A DNA stretch of 64,000 nt from Asticcacaulis tiandongensis (GCF_006475605.1 NZ_SSBC01000010.1:744001-808000); one strand, 5' to 3'. Numbered from the stretch's first letter, positions 54,151 through 63,640 are shown. The notes: generated by a model from the sequence alone, not told the origin. Numbers and translations are program-made.

Positions 54151-55842
54151 TTACTGTGTCAGGCGGGTCTTTTTCATGGTGTTGAAAACATCAAGCAAGG
54201 CCTGACCTAACTGATCCGCGCTTTTGAGATCATAAAAATATTCCGGCCTTGAGGCACATTCGCGCAGCAGTTTGGTATTGCCTTCCATCACGCGGACAAC
54301 AAAGACCGTGATCCCTTGGGCCCGTGCCGCTTCGCAGGCAAGCTTGGTACGGGCATCGATCTTCGATGTACTGCCCCCACTCCGCGATTCCCAACGGTTT
54401 TCCGTATTTTCCCCGTCGGTGACGAGGATCATGTATTTCAGGGTTTCTTCATCCCTGAAATTGACGCCTTCGCTATAGGGCATATTGCGGGACAGGACTT
54501 CCATGCCCCACTGCACACCAATGGAGATGTTGGTATAGCCATCCGATTGCAGGGAATTCACATGATCGCTTACGCTTTTTATGTCTTCGGTAAGTCCCAT
54601 AATCGGCTTCAGCTTGGTATCGCCGGCATCCTTACAGGCGCGCGCCGGATAGCGGGTCGCCGCCACACCGACGGTCGGTGAGGCCTCGGACACATCATAA
54701 GGCTGCTCACGGTCGGAAACACAGCCTGTCCAGGCCGATCGGTTGGCCGATAGGGCTGGGAATGGCGCTTTGGCCAGCGTGGCATCATAGCCCGTGCTAT
54801 TGTCAGCCTTAACGGCGACATTGGACGACGATATCTGATTGAAATTACTGGGATTTGAGTTGTAATCGTTAAGACTACTTTTGGTGACCACCGACCCCGC
54901 ATCCTCTGTTACGGTACGCGTACCGTTCTGAACACGCTCGGTACGGTTATAGGTATATATCTTGTAGTTCTTACCCGATTTCTCGTTGGCCTTGACGATC
55001 ACATAGTAGTCTATGCGGGAACCGTTTTTAACTTCACGCGTAAAAAAGCGTGCCGTGCTTTTACAGCTCGAAACATTGCTGGCATCGTCACAAATCTCTG
55101 ACAAGGCCCGATGCATGGATTCGCAATAGTTATCATTGAGGTTCGTGCAACTGGCGCTCACCTGACCGTAATCAATATAGCTCAAATCCGTTGCCGGTGC
55201 AATTTTCACCTGTGTGCTGAACGGCACGACCGCGACCTTGGTGCCGCTGGTGTTGGTGCCCTTTTCGCTCAGCATACCCGCCAGAACCGTACCAATACTG
55301 GATTTCAGATTGGTCATGCGGTTATTGTTGGCCATCGAGCCGGTCGTATCAAGTACCAGAACGATTTCGGATTTACGCAGTTGCGCCTGTGCTTTGGACA
55401 CCACCGTAACCGGCAAGCCTTCGCCCATACCGATCAGCCCCAGAAATAAAGGCGTCACAAGCGCATGGGTCGTATAGGTAATATCCGTCCGGTTACCCGT
55501 AGTGGTTTTTGTCAGTTCTGTTTTAGTGATTTCCACATGGGCACGGCTTTTTTGCTCACCCAGAAAAGTAGTGTGGAACACATGATTGGCGGCGGCTTCC
55601 TGCTCTGTCTGAGAGGCTCTCGGCATGGCCGTGGCCCGCAGCACCGCCGCATCGGCAGCGTCCTGAATATGACTGCGTTCGGTCTGAACACGGGCAAAGT
55701 CAATACCGCCCCCTGCCGCCGCACAGACCACCATTGCCGACAGGCCAAATATAAGGGCCGCATTGCCCCTTTGCTCTGCCTTCAGCGCGCCATAGCCTTC
55801 ATTAAGCCGCGTCAAAAAGCCGGAGAACTGCTTTTTTCCCAT
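54151..55842 (-). CDS. TadG-like pilus-assembly protein with von Willebrand A domain
   Basis: 563 residues from ATG 55842 (MGKKQFSGF), preferred over 55974 because the earlier codons do not fit the family. GNAALIFGLSAMVVCAAAGGGIDFARV is the Tad-type N-terminal membrane segment; a vWA domain follows with the metal site VLVLDTTGSMANN, and FRDEETLKYMILVTDGENT later. Cysteine-containing insertions lie in the middle. Such proteins are linked to Flp/Tad pili or to cell-surface adhesion. No other tad gene is nearby. Exported. Confidence 0.82.
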   Translation of the reverse strand: MGKKQFSGFLTRLNEGYGALKAEQRGNAALIFGLSAMVVCAAAGGGIDFARVQTERSHIQDAADAAVLRATAMPRASQTEQEAAANHVFHTTFLGEQKSRAHVEITKTELTKTTTGNRTDITYTTHALVTPLFLGLIGMGEGLPVTVVSKAQAQLRKSEIVLVLDTTGSMANNNRMTNLKSSIGTVLAGMLSEKGTNTSGTKVAVVPFSTQVKIAPATDLSYIDYGQVSASCTNLNDNYCESMHRALSEICDDASNVSSCKSTARFFTREVKNGSRIDYYVIVKANEKSGKNYKIYTYNRTERVQNGTRTVTEDAGSVVTKSSLNDYNSNPSNFNQISSSNVAVKADNSTGYDATLAKAPFPALSANRSAWTGCVSDREQPYDVSEASPTVGVAATRYPARACKDAGDTKLKPIMGLTEDIKSVSDHVNSLQSDGYTNISIGVQWGMEVLSRNMPYSEGVNFRDEETLKYMILVTDGENTENRWESRSGGSTSKIDARTKLACEAARAQGITVFVVRVMEGNTKLLRECASRPEYFYDLKSADQLGQALLDVFNTMKKTRLTQ

Positions 55843-56105
55843 TCCATTATGCCTTTTATTGCGCCGATCAGCTTTGCTTTCCGCAAAGATAATGGGACAA
55901 TTGCCGTCATTTAACGCACACACAGCAAAAACAGGGCCAGCATTACCCTGATAAATCAGAGCCTTGCTCACCATAAATCCAGCCTGAAAAACTATATTCA
56001 GGCCTTTTTTCTGAACTCAGAGGGAATACCCGCCGTTACTATCTATAGGCGGACGGGCTTAATTTTTGAAAAAAAGGCGTGGTTAACAGATCTCACGTTT
56101 ATGGC

Positions 56106-56987
56106 TTACCAGATATCGGTCTGATCCAGCAGATCAAACTCAAGGCAAATGCGGCGGATGTCGGCACTTAAGGGGGCCTCAAGCTGCTTATGACCGCCGT
56201 CAGGATGCGGGAAGGCAAAGCCACGCGCATGCAGCAAAAGACGCGGTATAGCCATCCCCCCCAGTGACAAGGCCCCGCCATAACGCACATCACCGGCGAT
56301 TGGACTACCGAGATGCGCCATATGCACCCGTATCTGGTGCATGCGTCCCGTAAAGGGCTCACACAGAACCAGTGCCGCCTCAGGGGTGCGCTTTAACACA
56401 CGGTAGTCCGTGCGTGCTGTCAGGGCATCGGGGTGATCGGCCGGACAGACGCGGCTATAGGCTTCACGCCCCTCTTCTTCACGCCGCAAGGCCACATCAA
56501 CGCGGCCTTCGTCCTTGAGGTTTTGCGGGTTTCCGACGACACAAAGATAGGTCTTATGCACCTGACGCGACGCAATGGCATGGCCTAAAAAGGCTGCCGC
56601 CGGTTTGGTTTTAGCCGCGACAATAATGCCTGAGGTGTCGCGATCAAGGCGATGCACCAGCCGTGGTTTCTTGCCGTTGGATTTGGCAAAGGCCCATAGC
56701 AAATCATCGAGATTATGGAAATTGCCACGCCCGCCCTGAGACGACAGATTGGTCGGCTTGTTAAAGCCCATCACCGAGGCGTCTTCATAGACCAGCATCG
56801 ATCTGACCCAGACGATTTCCTCATCACCAAGCGGAATGGGCTTATCGATAGCCTTCAGCTTGCGCGGCTGTTTGTAATTCACGCGGCCTGACGCCTCACG
56901 CGCCTCCATGGCCGCCTTATATTGCGGCGACTGGCGGGCGATGGCCTTACGGTTTTTACGGGTAGACTGTCTGGAGGGCGGCTTCAT
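56106..56987 (-). CDS. RluA-family RNA pseudouridine synthase
   Basis: 293 residues. A very basic N-terminal tail (~1-45), then the catalytic domain: LVHRLDRDTSGIIVAAKT with catalytic Asp, HKTYLCVVGN, TGRMHQIRVHMAHLGSPIAGDVRYGG and LLLHARGFAFPHP. The RluA family modifies rRNA or tRNA uridines; the target (RluC-, RluD- or TruC-type) cannot be told. Confidence 0.9.
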   Translation of the reverse strand: MKPPSRQSTRKNRKAIARQSPQYKAAMEAREASGRVNYKQPRKLKAIDKPIPLGDEEIVWVRSMLVYEDASVMGFNKPTNLSSQGGRGNFHNLDDLLWAFAKSNGKKPRLVHRLDRDTSGIIVAAKTKPAAAFLGHAIASRQVHKTYLCVVGNPQNLKDEGRVDVALRREEEGREAYSRVCPADHPDALTARTDYRVLKRTPEAALVLCEPFTGRMHQIRVHMAHLGSPIAGDVRYGGALSLGGMAIPRLLLHARGFAFPHPDGGHKQLEAPLSADIRRICLEFDLLDQTDIW

Positions 56988-57032
56988 GAGCTTGGGGTGA
57001 TAGGCGAAAACAACAGGCTGTCAATGTAGTTT

Positions 57033-57359
57033 CTACAGACAGATACGCTCTTGCCGCCCGTCCGGATGTATCGCCACGCCGCAGGCACTATTGTGATGAT
57101 GATAGATATTCACCCCAAGGGCGAATAGACCAAAGGCCAGACAGCTAAGGACATTAAGCACCCTGACAGGCACCTTGCGGGCGACATAGAGGCGTATGAC
57201 AAACAGAGCGACAACAAAGGCCAGTGTCGCCTGCCCCACCGGCGGCTCACTGCCCAGCAGGATAAAGCCGCCCCAGATGAACAGCAGATTTAACACCCAA
57301 TAGCCCACACCACTGAGCACGCCCAGCATGTGCCACAGACCGGCACCCAAGGTTTTCAT
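57033..57359 (-). CDS. Small membrane protein, unknown
   Basis: 108 residues with three hydrophobic segments (WVLNLLFIWGGFILLG, ATLAFVVALFVIRLYV, VLNVLSCLAFGLFALGV) and a His- and Cys-containing tail (YHHHNSACGVAIH, RICL). No family recognised. Divergent from the next gene, with 84 bases between. Confidence 0.6.
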   Translation of the reverse strand: MKTLGAGLWHMLGVLSGVGYWVLNLLFIWGGFILLGSEPPVGQATLAFVVALFVIRLYVARKVPVRVLNVLSCLAFGLFALGVNIYHHHNSACGVAIHPDGRQERICL

Positions 57360-57443
57360 TGGTTTTTTGATCCTTGATTATTGTTTTTTTATCTGTTCGG
57401 GGCAGAATGAGCGCATATTTATCCGAACATATAAGGGCTTGTC

Positions 57444-57899
57444 ATGTTTAATCTTTCCGAACAACTGAGCGACCTCCGCGATAGCCTGATTACGATGGCG
57501 CTGGTGGTGGCCGCTGCCGTTATCGGATTGGGATGGGCCAGCATCGGCCTGTTCAACGCCCTGAAAATCTGGCTCGGGCCTGTATGGGGGCCGGTGGCGC
57601 TTGGGGCGGGCATGATCGTGCCCCTGATTATCTATGTGGTGGTCAACCACCTGAACAAGGCACAAAAGAAGCGTCGGCAGGCCTTCATGAACCAGCAGGC
57701 ACAGGCCGCCTACACACAGTCCTCAGTCGTACATATTTCGCGCATTATTGACGCCTTCAAGGGCGAATCCCCCGTGCTTGCCTCTGTGGCGGCCGTCATC
57801 GCCGGTGTACTGGCGACACGTTTTCCGTCCGTGCTGAGCATCATCTCTGAGGTTATCACCGCATGGGCTGACGAACGCGCCCGCAAGCGGGCTGAATAG
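57444..57899 (+). CDS. Two-helix membrane protein, unknown
   Basis: 151 residues: an amphipathic N-terminus (MFNLSEQLSDLRDSL), helices LITMALVVAAAVIGLGWASIGLF and PVALGAGMIVPLIIYVVV, a basic loop (KAQKKRRQ), a further hydrophobic helix (SPVLASVAAVIAGVLATRFP), then ADERARKRAE. The shape is holin-like, but no lysis gene is near. AAGGGC precedes the ATG. It converges on cckA. Confidence 0.65.
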   Translation: MFNLSEQLSDLRDSLITMALVVAAAVIGLGWASIGLFNALKIWLGPVWGPVALGAGMIVPLIIYVVVNHLNKAQKKRRQAFMNQQAQAAYTQSSVVHISRIIDAFKGESPVLASVAAVIAGVLATRFPSVLSIISEVITAWADERARKRAE

Positions 57900-57907
57900 C
57901 AGTCGTT

Positions 57908-60100
57908 TTAAACTGAAAGCTGCTCCTTAACCCGCTCGGCCAGGGTTTTTATATCCAGGGGTTTAGGCAGGAAAGACACCCCCTGCTCATCCTCAAGCAG
58001 ATCAGAGAATTCGGCCTCAGCATAGCCTGAGATAAACATCACCGGAATATCCCCCAGCAGCGGACGGGCCTTCTTCAGCATGGACGGCCCGTCGAGGCCC
58101 GGCATGATGACATCCGAAATCAGCAGGTCGAACTTTTCTCCGTCTGTGATGATATCAAGTGCCTCTTCGCCGTCGGCAGCCTCGGTGACCTCATAGCCGC
58201 GCTGACGCAGAAGACGGGCAGCAATGCCGCGCACGATTTCCTCATCCTCGACGAACAGGATACGCCCGGCCCCCGACAGGTCTTTGGGGGTGACTTTCGG
58301 CTTTTCGACAATCGGTGCCTGAGCCGCCTCCGGTTTGTGGGTTTCAATACGGATCGGCAGGAAGATTTTGAACGTCGCGCCATGCCCGTCTTCGGGGGCG
58401 ACCACCGAACTCAGGCCAATATGGCCATCGGCCTGATTGACAATACCATAGACCGTCGCCAGCCCCAGCCCCGTCCCTTCGCCCAACGGCTTGGTGGTAA
58501 AGAACGGTTCAAACACCTTGGTCATGATGTCCGGCGTGATACCGGGGCCATTGTCCGTTACCTCAATGAGCGCCGCGCCCTGTGGCGGGGCATCGGCCCA
58601 GCCCTGCGCTATGGCTTCGGATTGCGAGAGAGAGCCACAACGGATTTTAACCTTGCCCCCGCCTGTGGCGTGCAGGGCATCACGCGCATTGACCACAAGG
58701 TTCATGACCGCCATTTCCATCTGCCCCTTGTCGGCATGGATGTCGGGCAGGTCACGGCCATATTCCGTCTCAAGCCTGACATCTTCGCGCATCAGGCGAC
58801 GCAGCAGAACCTCAAATTCCGAAATCAGTTCACCGATATTGAGGTTTACACGCCGCACGGTCTGCTTGCGGCTAAAGGCCAGAAGCTTGCGTACAAGGTC
58901 TTCGGCCCGCACGCTGATCTGACGGATTTCATTCAGGCCCGTATAGGACGGATCACCCAGCGGGTGATTATGTAACAGGTCTTCGACGCGCAGCTTAAGG
59001 CCGGTCAGCAGGTTATTCAGGTCATGGGCAACGCCACCGGCAAACTGTCCGATGGCCTGCATCTTCTGCACCTGTGCAAAGCTTTGTTCTAACTGCTTTT
59101 GTTCGGACACATCAAACAGCCAGATCATATAGCTGTCATTGGCCTGAGCGACGAACATCTGAAGCGGCAGGTCAGAATGACTCTGAAGTTTGATGTCGAT
59201 TGGCCCGGTTTTCCCGAGGTCAAGACGGCTTTGGGCTTCTTCGCGTGAGGCAGCCTCCAGCAAGGCGCCCCATGGCTGGTCGATCAGTTCGGCCTCAGGC
59301 TTACCCAGCAGGTGTGCAAAAACGCTGTTGACCGTTACGATGCGCGCACCAAAGACATCGGTGCCCTTCAGCAGGGCCTGTCCAAAGGGTGCTGAATAGC
59401 CTTCAAAAGCAGGCGCGGAAAGCGTAGGTCCTGGCTCAGACAGGGCCGGAAAAGCCTCTATCGGCGGGGTTTCATCGACAACAGATGCCTGTTCGTGGCC
59501 GAGCAGAAGCCCGTTACCCAAGACACCTTGGGAAGCGGCCCGCACCAGCACCTGATCTTCGCCCAGACGCGAGGCGATCATCTCAAAATCAAACCCGCCG
59601 AGACGTACCAGCGCCCGTCCCGTGCCGAGCGACTTGGCTTCGCGTAAGGCGACAAACAGGGCCGGAGCCTCCTCCCCCTTGGGTAAGCGGCGCACCTGAC
59701 CGCCCGCATCGCGCCAGGCAGTATTAGCCGCCAGTATGCGACCGTCAAAGCCTGCGATCACTGCCGGTTCCAGAAGCGCATCGGCCAGATTTTGCAGCTT
59801 GATTTCGTCGGCGGCAAAACCGTCATCGGTCGAAAAGGCAAACAGGCCAAAGGACACCACCACCGCCACAGCGATCAGCAGCACGGCAATAATAACCCCC
59901 GCAGGCAGAACGCCCGACACCAGCCAGAACGCGGCGCAGGCCGTCACCACAACCGCGGCAATAATCCCTAGCGTCAGGGGACTGGCCATTTCCTGCAAGC
60001 GCTCAGAAAATGAAGCCGTTTTCGCGGCGGATTGCGGTGTCGTGGTCAAGCTCAAGCCCTTAATAAACGAATCACGGATCATATTAGCCCATTTTGGCAC
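57908..60100 (-). CDS. cckA: Hybrid histidine kinase CckA
   Basis: 730 residues from GTG 60100 (AAGG nearby; ATG 60082 is the alternative). Two membrane helices (~45-95), PAS-type sensory regions, a HisKA with His359 (GVAHDLNNLLTGL), an HATPase with GTGLGLATVYGIV, and a receiver with Asp663 (LLISDVIMPGLDGPSM). The order and the neighbours (flhB, fliR, fliQ upstream) match Caulobacter cckA, which phosphorylates CtrA and CpdR through ChpT to drive the cell cycle. DivK, encoded at 18381, lies upstream in that pathway. Confidence 0.95.
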   Translation of the reverse strand: MPKWANMIRDSFIKGLSLTTTPQSAAKTASFSERLQEMASPLTLGIIAAVVVTACAAFWLVSGVLPAGVIIAVLLIAVAVVVSFGLFAFSTDDGFAADEIKLQNLADALLEPAVIAGFDGRILAANTAWRDAGGQVRRLPKGEEAPALFVALREAKSLGTGRALVRLGGFDFEMIASRLGEDQVLVRAASQGVLGNGLLLGHEQASVVDETPPIEAFPALSEPGPTLSAPAFEGYSAPFGQALLKGTDVFGARIVTVNSVFAHLLGKPEAELIDQPWGALLEAASREEAQSRLDLGKTGPIDIKLQSHSDLPLQMFVAQANDSYMIWLFDVSEQKQLEQSFAQVQKMQAIGQFAGGVAHDLNNLLTGLKLRVEDLLHNHPLGDPSYTGLNEIRQISVRAEDLVRKLLAFSRKQTVRRVNLNIGELISEFEVLLRRLMREDVRLETEYGRDLPDIHADKGQMEMAVMNLVVNARDALHATGGGKVKIRCGSLSQSEAIAQGWADAPPQGAALIEVTDNGPGITPDIMTKVFEPFFTTKPLGEGTGLGLATVYGIVNQADGHIGLSSVVAPEDGHGATFKIFLPIRIETHKPEAAQAPIVEKPKVTPKDLSGAGRILFVEDEEIVRGIAARLLRQRGYEVTEAADGEEALDIITDGEKFDLLISDVIMPGLDGPSMLKKARPLLGDIPVMFISGYAEAEFSDLLEDEQGVSFLPKPLDIKTLAERVKEQLSV

Positions 60101-60122
60101 ACATGCCGCGCCTTAGCTTATC

Positions 60123-61196
60123 TCAATAGCCGCGCCGCTTGCGCACCATGACAAAACCAATGATCTTCGCCACCGCCTGAAAATGGGCTTCGGGGATAAA
60201 TTCATCGACATCGATCGCCGCATAGAGCGCGCGCGCCAGAGGCGGGTCCTCGACAATCGGTACATCGTGCTCACCAGCAACCTCACGGATTTTCAGGGCC
60301 AGTGCGTCCACGCCCTTGGCCACGCATAAGGGTGTCGGGGCATCCATGGCATCATAGCGCAGTGCCACAGCGTAATGGGTCGGGTTGGTAATGATCACTG
60401 TTGCCTTGGGGACATTGGCGATCATACGCTGGCGTGATTTCTCCATACGTATCTGGCGCAGACGCGCCTTGACGTGCGGATCACCTTCGGTCTGCTTGTA
60501 TTCGTCCTTCACTTCGGTCATCGACATTTTTTGCCGTTGCATAAAGCGGTATTTTTGCAGGAAATAATCAAGCCCGCCTTCGACCAGCAAAAACAGACAG
60601 ACCGCCAGCGCCAGAGCCATAAAGGCATCGCGCGCATAGGGCAGCACCATAAGCGGCGACGCCCCCGTCAGGCCCGCCATATCCGTTGCCCGTCCCTTAA
60701 GAATCAGCCAGGCGATAAAGCCAACCACAATCAGTTTAATCAGTGTCTTACCAAACTGAATTAAAGCATCGACGCCAAAAAGCCGCTTAAATCCGCCGAT
60801 CGGGCTTATCTTTTTCAATGACGGCTTGATGCGTTCGGGCGCCATCAGGAAGCCGATCTGAAGCACATTGCCTCCGACCCCCAACAGAATGGCCGCCAGC
60901 ATGACCAGCCCGATCAGGGGCATAACCTTCCACACCAGATGCTGGGTGATCGCCAGCCCGCCATCGCCCCTCAGGCTGCCCAGCAGCTGATGCGGCATGG
61001 CCAGAAACACCTGAAGCGTCTCAGCCAGAGACAGGGTAATCATATCCCCATAAAAGGCGATAATGGCGCAGGCGCCGATCAGGGACAGTGCCTGCGGCAG
61101 GTCGGCGGATTTGCCGACATCGCCTTTTTTCCGCGCCTGCTCAAGTTTGCGTGGCGAGGCCTCTTCTGTTTTATCGTCCTTGTTCTCCTCAGCCAT
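60123..61196 (-). CDS. flhB: Flagellar export protein FlhB
   Basis: 357 residues: an N-terminal KTEEASPRKLEQARKKGDVGKSADL, four membrane helices and the self-cleavage motif NPTH (IITNPTHYAVALRY), then the cytoplasmic specificity domain ending AKIIGFV. Part of the type III export gate. It starts three bases after fliR. Confidence 0.96.
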   Translation of the reverse strand: MAEENKDDKTEEASPRKLEQARKKGDVGKSADLPQALSLIGACAIIAFYGDMITLSLAETLQVFLAMPHQLLGSLRGDGGLAITQHLVWKVMPLIGLVMLAAILLGVGGNVLQIGFLMAPERIKPSLKKISPIGGFKRLFGVDALIQFGKTLIKLIVVGFIAWLILKGRATDMAGLTGASPLMVLPYARDAFMALALAVCLFLLVEGGLDYFLQKYRFMQRQKMSMTEVKDEYKQTEGDPHVKARLRQIRMEKSRQRMIANVPKATVIITNPTHYAVALRYDAMDAPTPLCVAKGVDALALKIREVAGEHDVPIVEDPPLARALYAAIDVDEFIPEAHFQAVAKIIGFVMVRKRRGY

Positions 61197-61199
61197 GGC

Positions 61200-62009
61200 C
61201 TAACTCCTGACCAGCAGTCTGAGGAATTCTTCGTAATGCTCAATGAACACCACGCCGGTAATCCCGAGGCCCATGGCGAAAATACTCAGGCCAAACAGGA
61301 TACTTAAAGGGGCGGCGACGAAGAAGATAGGAAAGGCCGGCATGATGCGGCCTATGAAACCGGCGGCAATATTAAACACCAGCCCGAACACCAGAAGCGG
61401 GGTCGTCAGCTGCACCGCCAGCAAGAACGTATCGGACATGGTGCGCACCATAAGGTTACTGGCATCACCAACCATCACCGGCTTGACGATGGAGAAAATC
61501 TTGTAGGAATCGGCCATGGCCATGATGAACAGATGGTGCAGACCTGTAGCATAGATCAGCACCAGCCCCAGCAGCGCCAGAAAGGTCGACAAGGTTGTGC
61601 CCGGCTGGGCCTGTGCCGGATTGGCCGTCTGGGAAAAGGACAGGGCCGTCTGAAGCGATACGATCTCACCGGCAATGGCCAGAGCCGCAATAAACACCCG
61701 TATCAGCATCCCGAGCATCAGGCCGATAACCAGTTCATGGATAACCAGTCCGGCCATTGCCCCCATGGTCGGCGGCAAGGGCGGAATCAGCGGCCTGAGG
61801 ACCGGCAGCAGGATAAGCGTAAACAGAAAGGCAAAGGATAGTCTGACCCGCGGCGGTACGGCCTGATCGCCTATGCCGGGCAGCAGCATGGCAATCGCCC
61901 CGATCCGTAAAAACACCAGCCCTGCGCCCCAGACAGTCTGGGACGAGCCAAAAAACGATGTCACCTCAGTGGCGAAATCAGGCGTGGGCGCAAGGGGTAT
62001 CATAACCAT
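61200..62009 (-). CDS. fliR: Flagellar export protein FliR
   Basis: 269 residues with six hydrophobic segments: VFLRIGAIAMLLPGIGDQAVPPRVRLSFAF, VIHELVIGLMLGMLIRVFIAALAIAGEIV and FGLVFNIAAGFIGRIMPAFPIFFVAAPL, standard FliR features. Export gate component, in one unit with fliQ and flhB. Confidence 0.95.
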   Translation of the reverse strand: MVMIPLAPTPDFATEVTSFFGSSQTVWGAGLVFLRIGAIAMLLPGIGDQAVPPRVRLSFAFLFTLILLPVLRPLIPPLPPTMGAMAGLVIHELVIGLMLGMLIRVFIAALAIAGEIVSLQTALSFSQTANPAQAQPGTTLSTFLALLGLVLIYATGLHHLFIMAMADSYKIFSIVKPVMVGDASNLMVRTMSDTFLLAVQLTTPLLVFGLVFNIAAGFIGRIMPAFPIFFVAAPLSILFGLSIFAMGLGITGVVFIEHYEEFLRLLVRS

Positions 62010-62032
62010 TGTCTTGCGCCGATTCTAGGGGT

Positions 62033-62296
62033 TTACATACTGGCGATCTTGGTGGCCATTTCGGTCATGAAGCCGGACAGCAATACGCCCATCATCGGCA
62101 GAAACAGCAGCAGAGCCACAAAGATGGCGATGATCTTTGGGGCGAATACAAGGGTCGCTTCCTGAATCTGGGTCAGGGCCTGAAACAGGCCGACCACCAC
62201 ACCGATGACCAGACCGACAAGCATGATCGGCGCACATAACTGGATTACCAGCCAGATCGCGTCGCGCCCTACCCCTAAAACTTCATTGCCTGTCAT
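62033..62296 (-). CDS. fliQ: Flagellar export protein FliQ
   Basis: 87 residues, two membrane helices (IWLVIQLCAPIMLVGLVIGVVVGLFQALTQIQEATL, IIAIFVALLLFLPMMGVLLSGF), matching FliQ. It heads the fliQ-fliR-flhB(-cckA) unit, and a CtrA box lies 60-75 bases upstream. Confidence 0.95.
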   Translation of the reverse strand: MTGNEVLGVGRDAIWLVIQLCAPIMLVGLVIGVVVGLFQALTQIQEATLVFAPKIIAIFVALLLFLPMMGVLLSGFMTEMATKIASM

Positions 62297-62356
62297 AACC
62301 GCTGACCCGCCGCTGGAGACTCAAAAACCAATAGGCAGTTTTTACCCACTCAATGG

Positions 62357-62372
62357 TTAATACGCCATTAAT
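62357..62372 (-). promoter_or_regulatory. CtrA box at the fliQ promoter
   Basis: On the minus strand TTAATGGCGTATTAACC is an exact TTAA-N7-TTAAC. The fliQ promoter is a classic CtrA target in Caulobacter. Confidence 0.75.
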
Positions 62373-62378
62373 AAATCG

Positions 62379-62684
62379 CTAAATCGGCATCCTGAGGATT
62401 TCCTGATAGGCGGAAATCACCTGATCACGAATAGCAATGACACTTTCTAATGAGGCTTCTGCCGAGGCTACCGCGGTGACCGCATCAATCAGTTCGGCCT
62501 TGCCCTGCGATTGCTGCAACATCATGTTTTCCGCGTGAGCCGTCGTTTTCTGGGTCTGCTCAATCGCACCCTGAAGCATTTTTGAAAAATCAGAAGCGAC
62601 CTGTGTCGGCTGTGCCGTCCCCCCTAACGGAGAGACCTGCCCCATAACGGCCCCATAGGCTTTGGCAGCATAAAGCGGTGTCAT
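62379..62684 (-). CDS. fliE: Flagellar hook-basal body protein FliE
   Basis: 101 residues, helical: SDFSKMLQGAIEQTQKT, KAELIDAVTAVASAEASLESVIAIRDQVISAYQEILRMPI. The C-terminal SLESVIAIRDQVISAYQEI is the FliE signature. It joins the MS ring to the rod. It follows flgC by four bases. Confidence 0.94.
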   Translation of the reverse strand: MTPLYAAKAYGAVMGQVSPLGGTAQPTQVASDFSKMLQGAIEQTQKTTAHAENMMLQQSQGKAELIDAVTAVASAEASLESVIAIRDQVISAYQEILRMPI

Positions 62685-62688
62685 TTAC

Positions 62689-63111
62689 TTACCTTCTCAG
62701 CAGGTCGAGAATTTTCTGATCCATCGAACGCGCGGTTTCGATGACATTGAGGTTGGCCTCATAGGCGCGCTGCGCCTCGCGCATATCCATCGATTCGATC
62801 AGGGTCGAAACATTGGGTTTCTTAACGTAGCCGTTTTCATCAGCGGCCGGATGGCTCGGGTCATAGGCCAGTGTAAAGGACGAATCATCGGGCCTGACCT
62901 GAGCCAGCTTGACGCCCATGGCCCCGTCGATATTGCGCGTCTCAAAGACCGGAATCCGCCGCCGGTAAGGGTCAGCCCCCGGTGTCAGGCCGGTCGAATC
63001 GGCATTGGCGATATTTTCCGCGACAATGCGCATCCGCGCCTGCTGCGTCTTAAGCGCACTGGCGGCGACGGACATGACCGGATTGGACGGCGGGGTCTTG
63101 TTGATGGCCAT
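62689..63111 (-). CDS. flgC: Flagellar basal-body rod protein FlgC
   Basis: 140 residues: SVAASALKTQQARMRIVAENIANADSTGLTPGADPYRR at the start, DPSHPAADENGYVKKPNV, then EAQRAYEANLNVIETARSMDQKILDLL. Proximal rod protein. In the flgB-flgC-fliE unit. Confidence 0.96.
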   Translation of the reverse strand: MAINKTPPSNPVMSVAASALKTQQARMRIVAENIANADSTGLTPGADPYRRRIPVFETRNIDGAMGVKLAQVRPDDSSFTLAYDPSHPAADENGYVKKPNVSTLIESMDMREAQRAYEANLNVIETARSMDQKILDLLRR

Positions 63112-63121
63112 ATCTTAACCT

Positions 63122-63532
63122 CTACCTACCGGGAGCCTTGCCCGCCATGCGGATCAGGCCAAGTGATTTCTGATAAAAACCGATAGCGGCTTCAAACTGC
63201 ATCCGGCTTTCGGCCATTTTGAGCATCTGCTCCTCAAGGACGACCTGATTTCCGTCCATAGTGGTCTCCGAATCAGGCGATATGACTGAACGATGCGCTG
63301 ACGACCCGCCCTGTATGTCCATATGTCCGGCATTGGTCAGGCGTAAAGGCACTGAATTATTCTGGGTGTCGCCAGCCAGAACGGCGGCAAAATCCACCGG
63401 CTTGAGGTCGCGCGGGCGAAACCCCGGCGTTGAGGCATTGGCGACGTTTTGCGCCACCACCTTTTGCCGCTCCCCCAGCCAGCCCATCTTGGTTTGCAGG
63501 GCGCCGAACAGACCAATCTTGTCGAGATTCAC
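63122..63532 (-). CDS. flgB: Flagellar basal-body rod protein FlgB
   Basis: 136 residues: LFGALQTKMGWLGERQKVVAQNVANASTPGFRPRDL, then EEQMLKMAESRMQFEAAIGFYQKSLGLIRMA. Proximal rod protein, first gene of the unit, divergent from fliO across 140 bases that contain a CtrA box. Confidence 0.95.
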   Translation of the reverse strand: MNLDKIGLFGALQTKMGWLGERQKVVAQNVANASTPGFRPRDLKPVDFAAVLAGDTQNNSVPLRLTNAGHMDIQGGSSAHRSVISPDSETTMDGNQVVLEEQMLKMAESRMQFEAAIGFYQKSLGLIRMAGKAPGR

Positions 63533-63624
63533 GCTATACCCTCCTTACCTGAAAACGGCGACTCAGCCTAACTAGGCTTATTCGGCAAATAATGCCCATC
63601 CTTTGGTTAACGAAGTCTTTAAGA

Positions 63625-63640
63625 TTAATTCCGCATTAAC
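63625..63640 (+). promoter_or_regulatory. CtrA box between flgB and fliO
   Basis: TTAATTCCGCATTAAC fits TTAA-N7-TTAAC exactly. Extra TTAA half sites (63608, 63619) lie within 20 bases. It could serve fliO-fliP, flgB-flgC-fliE, or both. Confidence 0.72.

Noticed and set aside
57444-57899. Holin of a lysis cassette
   Set aside because: No endolysin or phage gene is adjacent, and the C-terminal part is unlike known holins.
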